This document shows positions 29,447 through 42,518 of a stretch of DNA of 64,000 nt, piece by piece. The notes below the pieces were generated by a model. That model was not told the DNA's origin. It worked only from the letters and a program-made list of their open reading frames with translations, and did not search any database. Source of the stretch: Liopterus haemorrhoidalis (lineage: Eukaryota; Arthropoda; Insecta; Coleoptera; Dytiscidae). The position numbers and the translations under genes were made by a program. The stretch spans positions 17,329,249 to 17,393,248 of the forward strand of contig OZ020624.1 in NCBI GenBank assembly GCA_963971575.1, written 5' to 3'. Each line of letters opens with the position of its first letter. The stretch's first letter is position 1.

Positions 29447-31909
29447 TTATATTTCAAATATTTGGAGTTCACCGGTTTAGCGTTAGGAAATTTCCACTGT
29501 AAACAATGTATTGTCCACTGCGATTAAAAGTTTTTTCAGCTCTAAATTCGCTTATTTTTCTCTTCTTTCCACTTATTATGTATATTCTCTTCTTTCTCAC
29601 CATCTGTCCTAAGATTTGCATCAGTTTTTTGTCTTTACAGTCACTTTTGCACACGTATTCGTCAGTTTTTGGGTACAAAGTATCACTTTTTCATTCTTAT
29701 TACGCCTTTTATTAATATTTCACGTCTTAAAATATTTTGAACGCGGTAAAACCCTTTTTTTAGCGCATTCAACTTACCTATTTACGTCTTAAAACCGTCA
29801 TAAGTTGGTTTTTTGCGTCTTTTAGGTTAACTATTTTTGACCTCTTTTTTCTTAACTTTCTTAACTAACCTATTTTTATTTTAAACGTCTTAACTCCACA
29901 TATATCTTCCTGTTAAGTGAATAATAAGGGAGTTATTTATATTACAAATATTTGAAGTTTTCCCGCCATTACTCTACAAATATTACTCGAATCAAAAAAA
30001 TGTATTTATGTTAAGAATTTGCCTTTTAATTTTAAACAATATTTGTTTTATATATTTTGCTGTTTAGTGAATTATAAGAGAGTTAATTATTTTTCAAATA
30101 TTTGGAGTTCGCGCTCTTGGCGTTAGGAAATTTCCACTGTAAACAATGTATTGTCCACAGCGGTTAAAAGTTTTTTCAGCTTTAAATTCACTTGTTGTTC
30201 CCTTATTTCCACTTATTATGTCTATTCTGTTCTTTCTCACCGTCTGTCCTATGATTTGCACAAGTTTCTTGTCTTTACAGTCACCTTGCGCACTTATAAT
30301 AACCAATTTCTCTTTAAAGCGTCTTAACTCCACATATATGTTGTTGTTAAGTGAATAATAAGGGAATTATTTATATGACAAATATTTGAAGATTTCCCGC
30401 CATAACTCTACAAATATTTATCGAATCAAAAACATGTATTTATATTAATGATTTGGCTTTTAATTTTAAATAATACTGGTTTTACATGTTTTGTTGTTAA
30501 GTGAAATATAAGGGAGTTATTTTTATTTAAAATATTTGGAGTTCGCGCGCTTGGCGTTAGGAAATTTCCACTGTAAACAAAGTATTGTCCACAGCGGTTA
30601 AAAGTTTTTTCAGCTTTAAATTCACTTGTTGTTCCCTTATTTCCACTTATTATGTCTATTCTGTTCTTTCTCACCGTCTGTCCTATGATTTGCACAAGTT
30701 TTTTGTCTTTACAGTCACTTTTGCGCACGTATTCGTGAAATCTTGAGCACAAAGTATCAATTTTTGAGCACAAAGTATCACTATTTTATTCTTATTACGT
30801 CCTTTTATTAATATTTCACGTCTTAAATTATGTTGAACGCGGTAAAACACTTTTTTTAGCTCTTTCGTCTTAATTATTTACGTCTTAAAACCGTCATAAA
30901 TTAGTTTTTTGCGTCTTTTAGGTTAACTATTTTTGACATCTTTTTTTTTAACCCTTTCAACTAACCTATTTCTCTTTTAAACTTTATGAATCCACATATG
31001 TTTTGCTGTTAAGTGAATAATAAGGGAATTATTTACATTACAAACATTTGAAGTTTTCCCGCCATAACTCTACAAATATTTATCGAATCAAAAAAATGTA
31101 TTTATGTTAGGGATTTACCCTTTAATTTTAAACAATATTTATTTTATGTATTTTGCTGTTATGTGAATTATAAGGGAGTTATTTATATTTCAAATATTTG
31201 GAGTTCGCGCGCTTGGCGTTAGGAAATTTCCACTGTAAACAATGTATTGTTAGGGTGACCATCCGTCCCGGTTTTCCGGGATTGTCCCGGTGTCCCGAAA
31301 AATGTTCTCGGGACGCCCGATTGTCCCGGTTTTTGAGGTGAGGACTCCTTTTGCTCTTCACTTTGAATTTGGGGGAGGTGAGGACCTTTTTGTTTTTTTT
31401 TTTGCTCTTTTCTTTGAATTTGGGAGGTGAGGACCTTTTTTTTTTGCTCCTCACTTGGATGTGGGAGGAAACAAAGACCTTCTTTTTTTTCCCTGTGTCC
31501 CGGTTTCTCTTCACTGAAATCTGGTCACCCTATGTATTGTGTCTACTGCGATTCAAAGTTTTTTCAGCTCTAAATTCGTTTATTGTTCCCTTATTTCCAC
31601 TTATTACGTCTATTCTCTTCTTTCTCACCATCTGTCCTATGATTTGTACAAGTTTTTTGTCTTTACAGTCACCTTCGCACACGTATTCGTCAGTTTTTGA
31701 GCACAAAGTATCACTTTTTCATTCTTTTGACGCCTTTTATTATTATTTCACGTCTTAAAATATATTGAACGCGGTAAAACTCTTTTTTTAATTCCTTCGA
31801 CCTACTTATTTACGTCTTAAAACCGTCATAAGTTGGTTTTTTGCGTCCTTTAGGTTAACTATTTTTGACATGTTTTTACTTAACCCTATTAACTAACCGA
31901 TTTCTCTTG
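29447..31909. repeat. Satellite block of B and A segments, unit 2
   Basis: Counterpart of 11015-13429 with the most differences in the unit: a normal TATTTGGAG in the second B head (units 1 and 3 read TATTCGATAG), GTCTATTCTG and TCCTATG in the third B segment, and a complete last A segment (31091-31150) that units 1 and 3 have shortened. Confidence 0.85.
31251..31532. mobile_element. hAT-type MITE 3, unit 2
   Basis: Same 282 bp and TGTATTGT duplication as 12772-13053. Confidence 0.93.
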
Positions 31910-32174
31910 ATGACTTGATGAAAATTGAGGGGTTATTGTCTGTAGCACTGACCAGTAAGGATTTGTTTGATATCGTTTTCTTTCGAAACACTGTGTTTAT
32001 GTTTATTTCAGGCTCGAGTATTCGATATTATTAATTACTTTCTGAGATTTATGTTCAGTAACTGATACAATTTTTAATATATAAAACCTTTAATTTAACT
32101 ATGAAATTAACTATATTGAAAAGAGCACATTATTATACAGAGACGAAACTGAAAATAATATAATACTGTAACTG
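31910..32174. other. Unique spacer, unit 2
   Basis: Counterpart of 13430-13695; nothing recognisable. Confidence 0.5.
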
Positions 32175-33118
32175 TTACCATATGGTCGTTCTACCATTTG
32201 GTCATCTAACGATATGTTAAGGTAACCATTTGGTCAGCTAACCACATGGTCAGGTAATTCATACGTAAGCTAACCTATTGATCATGTATCCATTTAGTCA
32301 GGTAACCATTTCGTCAACTAACCATATGGGCAGTTAACCATTTAGTCAGCTAACCACGTGCTTCGGTAAACATTTCGTCAGCTTATCATATGTTAGGTAA
32401 CTCAATTTCGTCAGCTAACCATATAATTAGGATACCATTTCATCAACGAAAAATATGAACAACTAACCATTTATTCAGCTAACCATATGCTCAGCAAACT
32501 ATTTGGTCAGCTTACCACATGGTAAGGCAATTCTTTCGTAAGCTAACTATATTGGTCAGTTAACATTTTGTCTGCTAACCACATGGTGAGGTAAACATTT
32601 AGTTAGCTAACCATATGGTCAGGTAATCATTTGGTCATCAAACCATATGGTCATGTAACCATTTCGTCAGCTGACCATATGGTCAGAAAACCATTTGGTC
32701 TGCTAACCAAATGGTCAAGTAATCATTTGGTCAGGTAACCATTTTGTCAGATAACCATATGGTTAGGTAACCACTTGGTCAGCTAATCAAACGGTCAGGT
32801 AACCATTTCGTCAGCTAACCATATGGTCAGTTAACAATTTTTCCAGCTAACCATATGGTCAGGTAACCATTTTGTCAGCTGACCATATGGCCAGGTAATA
32901 TTTTTGTAAGGTAACCATATAATTCATGTAACCATTTGGTCATCTTAACCTATGCTTGCTCAGCAAACCATTTTGTCTGCCAACGACATGGTCAGGTAAC
33001 GATTTGGTCGGAAACACATATGGTCAGGTAACCATTTGGTCAGCTAACCATATGGTTAGGTAACCATTTGTTCGGCTAACCATATGATCAGGTAAGATTT
33101 TGGTCAGCTAACTATATG
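32175..33118. repeat. Minisatellite array 2, unit 2
   Basis: Same repeat number as unit 1; ACATGGTCAGG near 32245 where unit 1 has ACATGGTCTGG. Confidence 0.9.
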
Positions 33119-34296
33119 TTTTCCTATTTCTCTTTAAGCGTCTTAACTCCACATATATTTTGCTGTTAATTGAATAATAAGGGAGTTATTTATATTTCAA
33201 ATATTTGGAGTTCGCGCGCTTGGCGTTAGGCAATTTCCACTGTAAATATTGTATTGTCCACTGCGATTAAAAGATTTTTTGGCTTTAAATTAACTTAATT
33301 GTTCTCTTATTTCCACTTATTATGTCTATTCTTTTCTTTCTCACCATCTGTCCTATGATTTGCACAAGTTTTTTGTCTTTACAGTCACTTTCGCACAAGT
33401 ATTCGTCAGTTTTTGAGCACAAAACATCACATTTTTATTCTTCTTACGTCCTTTTTTTTTATTATTTCACGTCTTAAATTATTTTGAACCTGGTAAAACA
33501 CTTTTTTTTACTCTTTCGATTTAATTATTTACGTCTTAAAACCGTCATAAATTAGTTTTTTGCGTCTTTTAGGTTAACTATTTTTGACATCTTTTTTTTT
33601 AACCCTTTCAACTAACCTATTTCTCTTTTAAACTTTATGAATCCACATATGTTTTGCTGTTAAGTGAATAATAAGGGAATTATTTACATTACAAACATTT
33701 GAAGTTTTCCCGCCATAACTCTACAAATATTTATCGAATCAAAAAAATGTATTTATGTTAGGGATTTACCCTTTAATTTTAAACAATATTTATTTTATAT
33801 ATTTAGCTGTTATGTGAATTATAAGGGAGTTATTTATATTTCAAATATTTGGAGTTCGCGCGCTTGGCGTTAGGCAATTTCCACTGTAAATATTGTATTG
33901 TCCACTGCGATTAAAAGATTTTTTGGCTTTAAATTAACTTAATTGTTCTCTTATTTCCACTTATTATGTCTATTCTTTTCTTTCTCACCATCTGTCCTAT
34001 GATTTGCACAAGTTTTTTGTCTTTACAGTCACTTTCGCACAAGTATTCGTCAGTTTTTGAGCACAAAACATCACATTTTTATTCTTCTTACGTCCTTTTT
34101 TTTTATTATTTCACGTCTTAAATTATTTTGAACCTGGTAAAACACTTTTTTTTACTCTTTCGATTTAATTATTTACGTCTTAAACCGTCATAAGTTAGTT
34201 TTTTGCGTCTCTTAGGTTAACTGTTTTTGACATTTTTTTTTTTTTTTAACTCTTTAACTAACCTGTTTCTCTTTTAAACGTTTTGACTCAACATAT
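33119..34296. repeat. Satellite B-A-B block, unit 2
   Basis: Same 643-bp duplication as unit 1; ends at ATAT (34293-34296). Confidence 0.82.
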
Positions 34297-34610
34297 TGTT
34301 ATTGGTAAGAATTAATGGGGCCATTAATTGTTGCAGAACGGCCGAGTGTTAGGTAGTTTTTCGAAGAGGGCGCGCTGAGCAATGGCGTGGCGGCAGCACC
34401 ATACAGGCGGTCGGTATTGTGTCCCGCGCTTGTATCGGCGTGGGAAGAAGAGAGGAGGTCACATGACCGGACCATTCTATCTGCGGCGTTGAAACGGAAT
34501 CTCTCGGCGTGCTCGCTTGTATTTTGGTGTTTTTAGTATTATACATTTTTCATGTTTGATTAAATAAATGATATGTTAGATTGAACGCTTGTTATTTTAT
34601 CGTCCTAACA
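34297..34610 (+). repeat. Gypsy copy 3: 5' LTR (intact)
   Basis: 314 bp from TGTTATTGG to CCTAACA. This is the empty-site allele for the 1.17 kb insertion: CATTCTATC occurs once at 34473-34481. Confidence 0.9.
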
Positions 34611-34612
34611 AT

Positions 34613-34628
34613 TCAGAAGTGGGATCAG
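34613..34628 (+). promoter_or_regulatory. Gypsy copy 3: primer binding site
   Basis: TCAGAAGTGGGATCAG, 2 nt after the LTR. Confidence 0.72.
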
Positions 34629-34664
34629 CGCACTAGAATACGGTGCGTCTCGTTAGAAACGAGG

Positions 34665-35309
34665 ATGGCGGACAAAGACGGGTGCGGCTGGTTGTTCGAG
34701 GACGAGAGCCTCGACGTCGAGCCGGGTTCACCTGTAGCTGGCGGTGTCAAGAAGCGGCCAACAGCAGACCGGTGTCCCGATGCTGTACCGGACGTGGTGC
34801 AGGAAATGCAGGCCCAGCTGAAGGCGTTGCAGGCTGAGTTGCAGGACATGCAGGCCCAGAAGACAGCCAAGATGGACGCGACTGCAGGAAGCGAGACCGG
34901 TGAGTCAGCGATACGCGGCGGAGTATCCAGCTTCCGAGCGGGAGCTGACATCCTGGACCCCTTCGATCCCGATGACCGTGAGGCCAGTGTCGACATCTGG
35001 TTGGCTCGCATCGACCAGCTGGGTTGTGTACACGGGTGGACCGAGTATGAGAAGTCCCTGTACATGCAAGCGAAGCTGAGGGGAGAAGCCAGAGCGCGGT
35101 TCAATCGGCTTCTCAAGTATGACCACACCTGGGCGGAGTGGAAAATCATGCTGAAGACGGCGTTCCCTCAACAGCATGACTTCGCGAAGATGCTGCGCGA
35201 GCTACTGGCGCGGCAAAAGGTTCCAGGGGAGAGTCTTGCTCGCTACTATCGGGCGAAGCTTGCCATGTGCGAGCGTGTTGGCATCACAGGTGACCGAGCA
35301 ATCTCCTGA
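34665..35309 (+). CDS. Gypsy copy 3: Gag N-terminal part
   Basis: Same 214 residues and the same terminating TGA as copy 2. Confidence 0.85.
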   Translation: MADKDGCGWLFEDESLDVEPGSPVAGGVKKRPTADRCPDAVPDVVQEMQAQLKALQAELQDMQAQKTAKMDATAGSETGESAIRGGVSSFRAGADILDPFDPDDREASVDIWLARIDQLGCVHGWTEYEKSLYMQAKLRGEARARFNRLLKYDHTWAEWKIMLKTAFPQQHDFAKMLRELLARQKVPGESLARYYRAKLAMCERVGITGDRAIS

Positions 35310-35333
35310 ATCATCGACGGCCTCCCACTTGCG

Positions 35334-36734
35334 ATGCAGTTGAATGCTAGGGCGTTCGGCTGCCAAGAGCCGAACGAGCTGTACGCCGGCTTCCTAGCCA
35401 TGCTGGACCGCTACGAGGAGGATGCTCCTGTCCATCGACCTAGGGAGCGAGAGGCAGTTCACATGCGAGGACCAGCAGGCAGGGAGGCTGTTCCGGACCA
35501 ACGGCGCATGGAACGATTAGCAGCCTACGGCGGACGTGGGAAACGTTCGAGCCAGCGACACGGAGGGCAGCAGTCCGAGGCAACGGCGAGGGTCAACCGG
35601 CACACGGCGATGGACGGTTGGAGACGCTGCTACAACTGCCAAGAGGTGGGGACGCACGTGACCCGCGAGTGTCCGCAGCCTCGCACGCAGCGGTGCCGCA
35701 AGTGTGGCGAGGATGGGCACTGGGCCATGGATTGTCCTGGCCAACGTCGCGGACCACAGGTAAGCTTGGTGGATGCCGCGAAGACCTACAAGAAGTGGAT
35801 GAGAACCAGCGCCGACGTGCCGCTGAGAGCCTTCATCGACACGGGTAGTGTCTACGACCTCATCACGGAGGAATGTGCACGGCGTTTGCAGTGTACGCTG
35901 TCTGCAAATGGGCAGCAATTGCATGGATTCGGCGGAGGGACGACTTGGACCTTAGGTAAGGTCGAGCTGTCCGTGATCATTGACGGCGCCGGCGTTAAGA
36001 TGCACCCGTTGGTGGTGACATGTGGTTTGTCGGGAGCCGACATCATGATAGGGCAGCCAACGCTCTCGTCAGTCGAGGTGGTCCTGCTCGTGCGGGACGG
36101 CACGGTGAGCCTGTCGCGCGAGGAGAACTTCCTCCAAAAGCTGGCGTTGGAGGATGATGACCTGGACGAGCCATTGCAGCAGAAGTTAGAAGTACGGCTC
36201 GTCGAGGATGCCTGGCTTCTACCCAACGACGACCAGAGCCCAGCAGTCACGGTGGATGGACTGCCTGAAGGTGCGTTCCTGCTAGTTAAGGAACGGACGG
36301 TCCGGCGACACACCTCCGAACTTATCGTAAAGGGGGCACTTTTGGGGCCAGGGAATATGAAGATGAGAATTTGGAATCAGAGTCGCAGGGGCGTTATCTG
36401 GCCCACCAAACACCCGCTGGCGCGCGGCTTTGTTATCTTTCCAGATAAAGACCCGGAACAGGTGAACTCGGTGAGTATCATTAATAATAAATTAAGCTTT
36501 GCAGATGTCAAGGTGGGTGATATCGCTGAAAGTGAAAGGAGTGAATTGGAAGCGCTCTTGTCACGGTTGCAAAATTGCTTCTCGAGTGGGGATGAAGAGT
36601 TGGGGCTCACCCACTTGGGGGAAATGAGAATCCAGTTAACCACGCATAGCGCGTACACCGATATACCATCGCCCGTACAGGCTGTCACTCGCAGAGAGGG
36701 AAACGGTGAAACAAAAAGTGCAGACGCTACTTAA
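35334..36734 (+). CDS. Gypsy copy 3: Gag C-terminus, zinc knuckles and protease
   Basis: Same domain content as copy 2; one residue differs in the last five (D for N in the out-of-frame tail). Confidence 0.85.
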   Translation: MQLNARAFGCQEPNELYAGFLAMLDRYEEDAPVHRPREREAVHMRGPAGREAVPDQRRMERLAAYGGRGKRSSQRHGGQQSEATARVNRHTAMDGWRRCYNCQEVGTHVTRECPQPRTQRCRKCGEDGHWAMDCPGQRRGPQVSLVDAAKTYKKWMRTSADVPLRAFIDTGSVYDLITEECARRLQCTLSANGQQLHGFGGGTTWTLGKVELSVIIDGAGVKMHPLVVTCGLSGADIMIGQPTLSSVEVVLLVRDGTVSLSREENFLQKLALEDDDLDEPLQQKLEVRLVEDAWLLPNDDQSPAVTVDGLPEGAFLLVKERTVRRHTSELIVKGALLGPGNMKMRIWNQSRRGVIWPTKHPLARGFVIFPDKDPEQVNSVSIINNKLSFADVKVGDIAESERSELEALLSRLQNCFSSGDEELGLTHLGEMRIQLTTHSAYTDIPSPVQAVTRREGNGETKSADAT

Positions 36735-37833
36735 CAGCAGGGCCATACGAGAGTCTGAATCGGAGTACGCAAGCCCCATCGTACTTGTCCCAAAAGCAAA
36801 CGGCGGACGTCGGATGTGCGTTGACTATCGCGCACTAAATAAGGTAACAGTGAAAGATCGACATCCGATGCCACTGGTGAAGGATGAATTCACCAAGTTA
36901 GCGGGTAAGTGTTATTATAGCACACTTGATTTAGCCCAAGGTTATCACCAAGTCCCTATGCATGTGGACTCTGTACATAAAACTGCATTTATTACACCGG
37001 ATGGTCACTATGAGTGGTTACGAGTCCCCTTCGGTCTCGCTAATGCTCCAGCTCTCTTCCAGAAGGTAGTACAGCGGATGCTGAAGGGTATTACCAGTGA
37101 TCAGGTGCTGGCTTACATGGATGACCTGCTGATACCCTCCGAGAGCATAGCTGGCGGGCTCCGTCAGTTGGAGCAGGTGCTACAATCGGTGGCAAGAGCC
37201 GGATTGAAATTAAACTTAGCTAAATGCTCTTACCTACAAAACAAGGTAACATATCTGGGCCACGACATAAGCGGCGGCGGTATCCGACCTGGAGAGCGCA
37301 AAATCACGGCGGTAAGCGACTTTCCTGTACCCAAAAATGTACATGGCGTAAGACAGTTCTTAGGCTTAACGAGTTATTTCAGGAAATTCATACCGAACTT
37401 TGCTGTTGTAGCTAAACCATTAACTGAACTGACCAAGAAGCAGACTACGTGGCAGTGGGGCGACAGCCAAGCCGAGACGTTCGCAAAGCTGAAGCAGCTG
37501 CTGGTGGAACGACCGGTGTTGGCACTGTACCATAGTCATGCAGAGACGGAGGTACATACAGACGCCTGTCAAAGCGGCTTGGGTGGGATCCTACTGCAGA
37601 AACAAAACGACGGATCCTTGCGGCCGGTGCTCTTCTTCAGCAGGGTAACCACACCAGCCGAACAGAAGTACCATAGCTTTGAGCTAGAGACGCTGGCGCT
37701 CGTGGAAACGGTGAAACGTTTCCGAGTATATCTGGTGGGTATACATTTTAAGGCTATCTCACCGACTTTACTTCTGTGCGAGCTACCATGCTTAAACGAG
37801 ACCTGGTGCCCCGCATCGCTCGCTGGTGGATGA
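36706..37833 (+). pseudogene. Gypsy copy 3: reverse transcriptase and RNase H (continuous)
   Basis: This 375-codon frame joins the two RT halves without a break: the C lost after LFQKVV in copies 1 and 2 is present here (VVQRMLKG). It includes YMDD and most of RNase H, then shifts at GIHFKAI because of an extra TC near 37758; the last about 25 residues are out of frame. An F replaces Y in PVLFFSR, unique to this copy. Confidence 0.86.
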
Positions 37834-38453
37834 CTCTACAAGAGTACGACATGGAAGTAGAGTACAGGCCGGGAGCCAGGATGCAGCATGTTGACGCGCT
37901 GAGCCGTAACCCCGTCTCAGTGAACCTGGTGCAGATCCACGATGATGATTGGTTTCTGACAGTCCAACTGCAGGATGAGAAGGCGCACTCGATTGTAGAG
38001 GCGCTGCAGGCAGGTACAGCTGATAAAGGTATTGTTAACGACTTTAAATTACAGGACGGGCGGTTGTACCGCAAGACGCTGCTGGGTGATCGACTGTATG
38101 TCCCGGCGATGGCAAGATTCAGCTACTACGAAAACATCATGATGATGTTGGTCACCGGCGTTGAACGTTGCCTAAAATTAATAAAGGAAACTTACAGGTT
38201 TCCCAGAATGGGGCGTCTCACAAAGAAATACGTTCAAGCGTGCATGAACTGCGCGTTCAGCAAAGGGAGTTACGGCAGAGCGGAGGGCCTGCTACACCCC
38301 ATTGAGAAGAAGGCAATCCCCTTCGACACGGTGCACGTCGATCATCTGGTACCTTTTGCACGAAGTGTACGCGGGTACTCTTATGTACTAATGTACCCGG
38401 TGACTTGGTCTTGTGGCGTAATGCAAGTACATGCCACGGCGACAAGGGCGTGA
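37776..38453 (+). pseudogene. Gypsy copy 3: RNase H end and integrase start
   Basis: Downstream of the 2-bp insertion the frame resumes in RVRATMLKRDLVPRIARWW, then the RNase H/integrase linker (EYRPGARMQHVDALSRN), the damaged zinc region and HVDHLVPF. The core deletion follows. Confidence 0.83.
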
Positions 38454-38704
38454 ACAGGAAACTGTTGAACAAATTCAATGGTCCCTATAAAGTAGCGGCG
38501 ATACTGGGGAACGACCGATACAAAATACCCTCCGTCAAGGGCGTCAGGGGATATAAAAATTTCACCGCGACGGTAGCTGCTGATTCACTACGGCGATATC
38601 ACAGCACCATGGCAGAGCATGAGCTCAGTGCCGACCAGTATGATCAACACACGGGTATCCAGGAGACTGATCGGCAGGACTTGATCGACCTCCTGGAGGG
38701 GTAA
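38405..38704 (+). pseudogene. Gypsy copy 3: integrase GPY/F module
   Basis: Same as in copies 1 and 2. Confidence 0.82.
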
Positions 38705-38710
38705 GGTTTA

Positions 38711-39017
38711 GGTAAGAATTAATGGGGCCATTAATTGTTGCAGAAAGGCCGAGTGTTAGGGAGTTTTTCGAAGAGGGCGCGCTGAGCAATGGCGTGGCGG
38801 CAGCACCATACAGGCGGTCGGTATTGTGTCCCGCGCTTGTATCGGCGTGGGAAGAAGAGAGGAGGTCACATGACCGGACCATTCTATCTGCGGCGTTGGA
38901 ACGGAAACTTTCGGCGTGATCGCTTGTATTTTGGTGTTTTTAGTATTAAACATTTTTCATGTTTGATTAAATAAATGATATGTTAGATTGAACGCTTGTT
39001 ATTTTATCGTCCTAACA
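38711..39017 (+). repeat. Gypsy copy 3: 3' LTR
   Basis: Same 307 bp as the 3' LTR of copy 2. Confidence 0.86.
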
Positions 39018-39195
39018 ATATATTTTGCTGTTAATTGATTAATAAGGGAATTATTTATATTACAAATATTTGAAATTTTCCCGCCATAACTCTACAAATA
39101 TTTATCGAATCAAAAAAATGTATTTATGTTAGGGATTTGCCTTTTAATTTTAAACCTTATTTGTTTTATATATTTTGCTGTTAAGTGAATTATAA
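39018..39195. repeat. Satellite, A-type segment, unit 3
   Basis: Counterpart of 3287-3464. Confidence 0.8.
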
Positions 39196-39875
39196 GGTCA
39201 ATTAACAATTTTTCCAGCTAAACATATGGTCAGGTAACCATTTGGTCAGCTAACTATATGGTCAGTTATCCATTTGGTCTGCCAACGACATGGTCAGGTA
39301 ACCAATTGGTCAGATAAACATATGGTCAGGTAACCATTTGGTCAGCTAACCATATGGTTAGGTAACCATATGTTCATCTAACCATATGATCAGGTAACAT
39401 TTTGGTCAGCTAACTATATGGTCGGTTATCTATTTGGTCTGTTAACCACATGGTCAATTAACAATTTGGCCAGCTAAACATACGGTTAGGTAACCACTTG
39501 ATCAGCTAACCATATGGTCAGTTAACCATTTCGTCAGCTAACCATATGGTCAGTTAACAATTTGGTCAGCTAACCATATGGTTAGGTAACCACTTGATCA
39601 GTTAACTATATGATCAGTTAACCATTTCGTCAGCTAACCATATGGTCAGTTAACAATTTTTCCGACTAACCATATGGTCAGGTAACCATTTTGTCAGATG
39701 ACCATATCAGGTCAATTTTTTAAGGTAATCATGTAAGTCTTGTAACCATTTGGTCAGCTTAACCTGTACTTGCTCAGCAAACCATTTGGTCTGCCAACGA
39801 CATGGTCAGGTAACCATTTGGTCAGTTAAACATATGGTCAGGTATCCATTTGGTCAGCTAACCATATGGTTAGGA
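39196..39875. repeat. Minisatellite array 1, unit 3
   Basis: No length change relative to units 1 and 2. Confidence 0.92.
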
Positions 39876-41768
39876 ATTTTTTATCTTCTCACTTCTTTCT
39901 TGTCCTTTGATATCTCGCATTCTATCAGTTATTGCCAGTGTCACATCTTGTCCTTCCGACCTCTTTCTTGCTATTTCCTTAGCTGAGTAACCATTATGCT
40001 CAAATCGTTTCCTTCTTTTTGCTTCCCATTTGGATTGTATCTTTCCATGTATCCCTTTCCTCTCTGTTTCTTTCCAGCACTGATAGAGCAAGTTTTATTT
40101 TGGGTGTTTTATTATCCGCTCTTCGAATTTAATAGCTCTTTTGGTAGCTTCTATCCTAATGTTGTCCAATTTCAATTATTCTAATAAAATATATTCTGGT
40201 GTGCATTTGTCGAGGCCCAACATCCATTTAATGTATTTATTCTGCACCACCTCTAATTTTTCCTGGTCTTCCCATCCCCATATTTCAGAGCCATACGTCA
40301 TTATGCTCTTGACAATGGAGTTGAACATAAGCATCCTTATTTTGATGTCTCCTTTAAATTTTCTCTCACCTATTCCCCACACTTGTGGCAGGGCTAACAT
40401 TGCTTTCCTTGAGAGAGTCCGAATATGTTCTTCTGGGCCCCCGCTGCTTTTAAACATGTATCCCAGGTATTTGTATTCTTTCGTTTGTTCTATCTCTTCG
40501 TCTCCCCAATTCCATTTGTTTTGTGTCTGTCTGCCTCCTCCTTTTTTGAACAGCATTATTTTTGACTTATCTGCGTTTAGCTTTAGCTTTTCCTTTTGTA
40601 GGAATTTCTCAAAACATTTAAGGAGTTTCCTCATTTCCTCTTCGGTTTTAGCTACAATAGCAATATCGTCCGCTTAGGACAGAGAGATAAATTTTGTGTG
40701 TCCTACTACCAGTCCTCCTGTTTGTTCTCTTTGTAACGCTTCTAAATCTGACATGTATATGGAGAACAGAGTTGGGCTTAACGGGCATCCTTGCCTTAAA
40801 CCTTGTTCTGTCTAAAATTCTTCACAATATATTTCTCCATTTCTTACTTGGTTCCTTGTTTCTTTGTAAATGTCTTGTATCCGGTTTCTTATTATGACGT
40901 TTAGTCCCTTTTTATCTAACGTTTTGTAAAGCTCTTTCCGATCTACTGTGTCAAAGGCTGCTTTTAAATCGGCGAAAAACACATATAGTTTGCCTCTTTC
41001 CTTTGCCAGCTCTCTACCTACTACATAATTCAGGATATATACATTGTCAATTGTCCCTCTCCCTTTCCTGAACCCTGCTTGATTATCTGTTCTTCTACCT
41101 CTTCTTCCAACTTTTGTTCTAAAACCATTGCATATATTTTGTGCAAGGTGTCCAGAAGAGTAATGCCTCTGTAATTCTTGCATTCATTTTTCATCCCTGA
41201 TTTGTATATGGGTCTATAATCCCTTTCCTCCATCTATCAGGAAAACTTTCCCCTCTCCATACCTTATTTATAATTTCTGTTATTTTTTTCTTTACATTTT
41301 CCGTACTGTACAGCCATTCTTCGTTTCCTATCCCATCTTCTCCAGCTGCTTTTTTCTTTTTCAGTTTCTCTATTTGTGCTTGTATTTGCTCTTCCGTTAT
41401 ATCATCTTGGTGGCTACCTCCATCATTTTTCGCTACTTCTAGAATTACTTTTTCATTTGTTCCTCTCAGGAGTTGACAGAAATGTCTTTCCCATTCTTCA
41501 ATCTTTATATGTTGGGACACATCTACTTTGTTTTTTCTATCTTTATTGATATACTTCCATGCCTCCGTCTCTGTCTTGATATCCTGTATTTCTAATTCTT
41601 CTTGTCTCTTTTTGTTGTTTTTCTTTATCTTTGTATTCTTTGTTTTCTTTTAGATATTCGTTTTTATAGCTTGTACCTATCTTCCATTCTTTTAATGATG
41701 TCTTAACTGATTTTTTTTCCTACATTCTCCGTCCCACCAGTTATTTCTTCTCAGTTTGTTAGTTCTAT
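39876..41768 (-). mobile_element. Non-LTR retrotransposon remnant, unit 3
   Basis: Frames: complement 41191-41520 and 41030-41233 (split N-terminal RT as in unit 2), complement 40812-41183 (palm), complement 40176-40634 (thumb). Confidence 0.84.
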
Positions 41769-41917
41769 TTAAGTGAATAATAAGGGCCTTATTTATATTA
41801 CAAATATCTGAAGTTTTCCCGCCATAACTCTACAAATATTTATCGAATCAAAAAAATGTATTTATGTTAAGGATTTGCCCTTTAATTTCAAACAATATTT
41901 TTTTTACATGTGCTAGC
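41769..41917. repeat. Satellite, A-type segment (partial), unit 3
   Basis: As in unit 2. Confidence 0.75.
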
Positions 41918-41925
41918 CTCTAACC

Positions 41926-42206
41926 GAGTGGTTCTCAACCAGGGTGCCGCGAGCTTTTCAAAATAAATTCGCCGCTATTCTCGGAATCGAAGACCCGTGT
42001 CTTAGAGAAAATACGCGGGAAATGTATTCTCTCTCACTCGTCATAAAACCCTTGCGAGTTTATTGGACGTCAAAAACGCCCGACCTTGAACGGCTCGCTC
42101 GCTCGCTCGCTCTCTCTCTATTGTGACATATTTAATAGTAGGGTGCCGCGAAGATCTCACATTTTGCATAGGGGTGCATTCACCTAAAAAAGGTTGAGAA
42201 CCACTG
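41926..42206. mobile_element. hAT-type MITE 1, unit 3
   Basis: As in unit 2; downstream the GACTAG variant near 42238 matches unit 1, not unit 2. Confidence 0.93.
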
Positions 42207-42518
42207 CTCTAACCGATAGTTGGAATGCGAGACAGACTAGAACGAGTAGTATCACGCCTGTGTCATCGGTATACCAAAATTTCGAACCCCGCCAAAACCA
42301 TGTGGCGGTTATCTGATGAGTGTAGCACACAATTTCCACCAGGAGGCAGTTCTGTTGGACACCCCCTCGCCACCCACCACCACTGAATACTCCACAAACT
42401 GGAATTTTAAATCTTATCTATTTAAATATGGCAGTTATTGTGAATGTGACTTGCACGTGGCGTGTTTAATGTTCTGTGGTGCAAAGAATTTTAAGTGATC
42501 AATAATATATTAATTAGG

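Larger units (their letters stand above)
18431..35727. repeat. Macrosatellite unit 2 (short type)
   Basis: This second unit is 17297 bp long. It lacks the 1.17 kb LTR insertion: the LTR reads straight through the target at 34472-34481. It retains a full A-type satellite segment at about 31090-31150 that units 1 and 3 have lost. It carries private substitutions, for example near 25976 and 31871, and a different B-type satellite head near 30100. Confidence 0.95.
34297..39017 (+). mobile_element. Gypsy-type LTR retrotransposon copy 3 (uninterrupted LTRs)
   Basis: The cleanest full-length copy: 4721 bp between ATAT duplications (34293-34296 and 39018-39021), with no insertion in the 5' LTR. It shows that the compact element is LTR (314) + internal + LTR (307). 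Gag, protease and integrase lesions are those of copy 2; pol differs as described below. Confidence 0.93.
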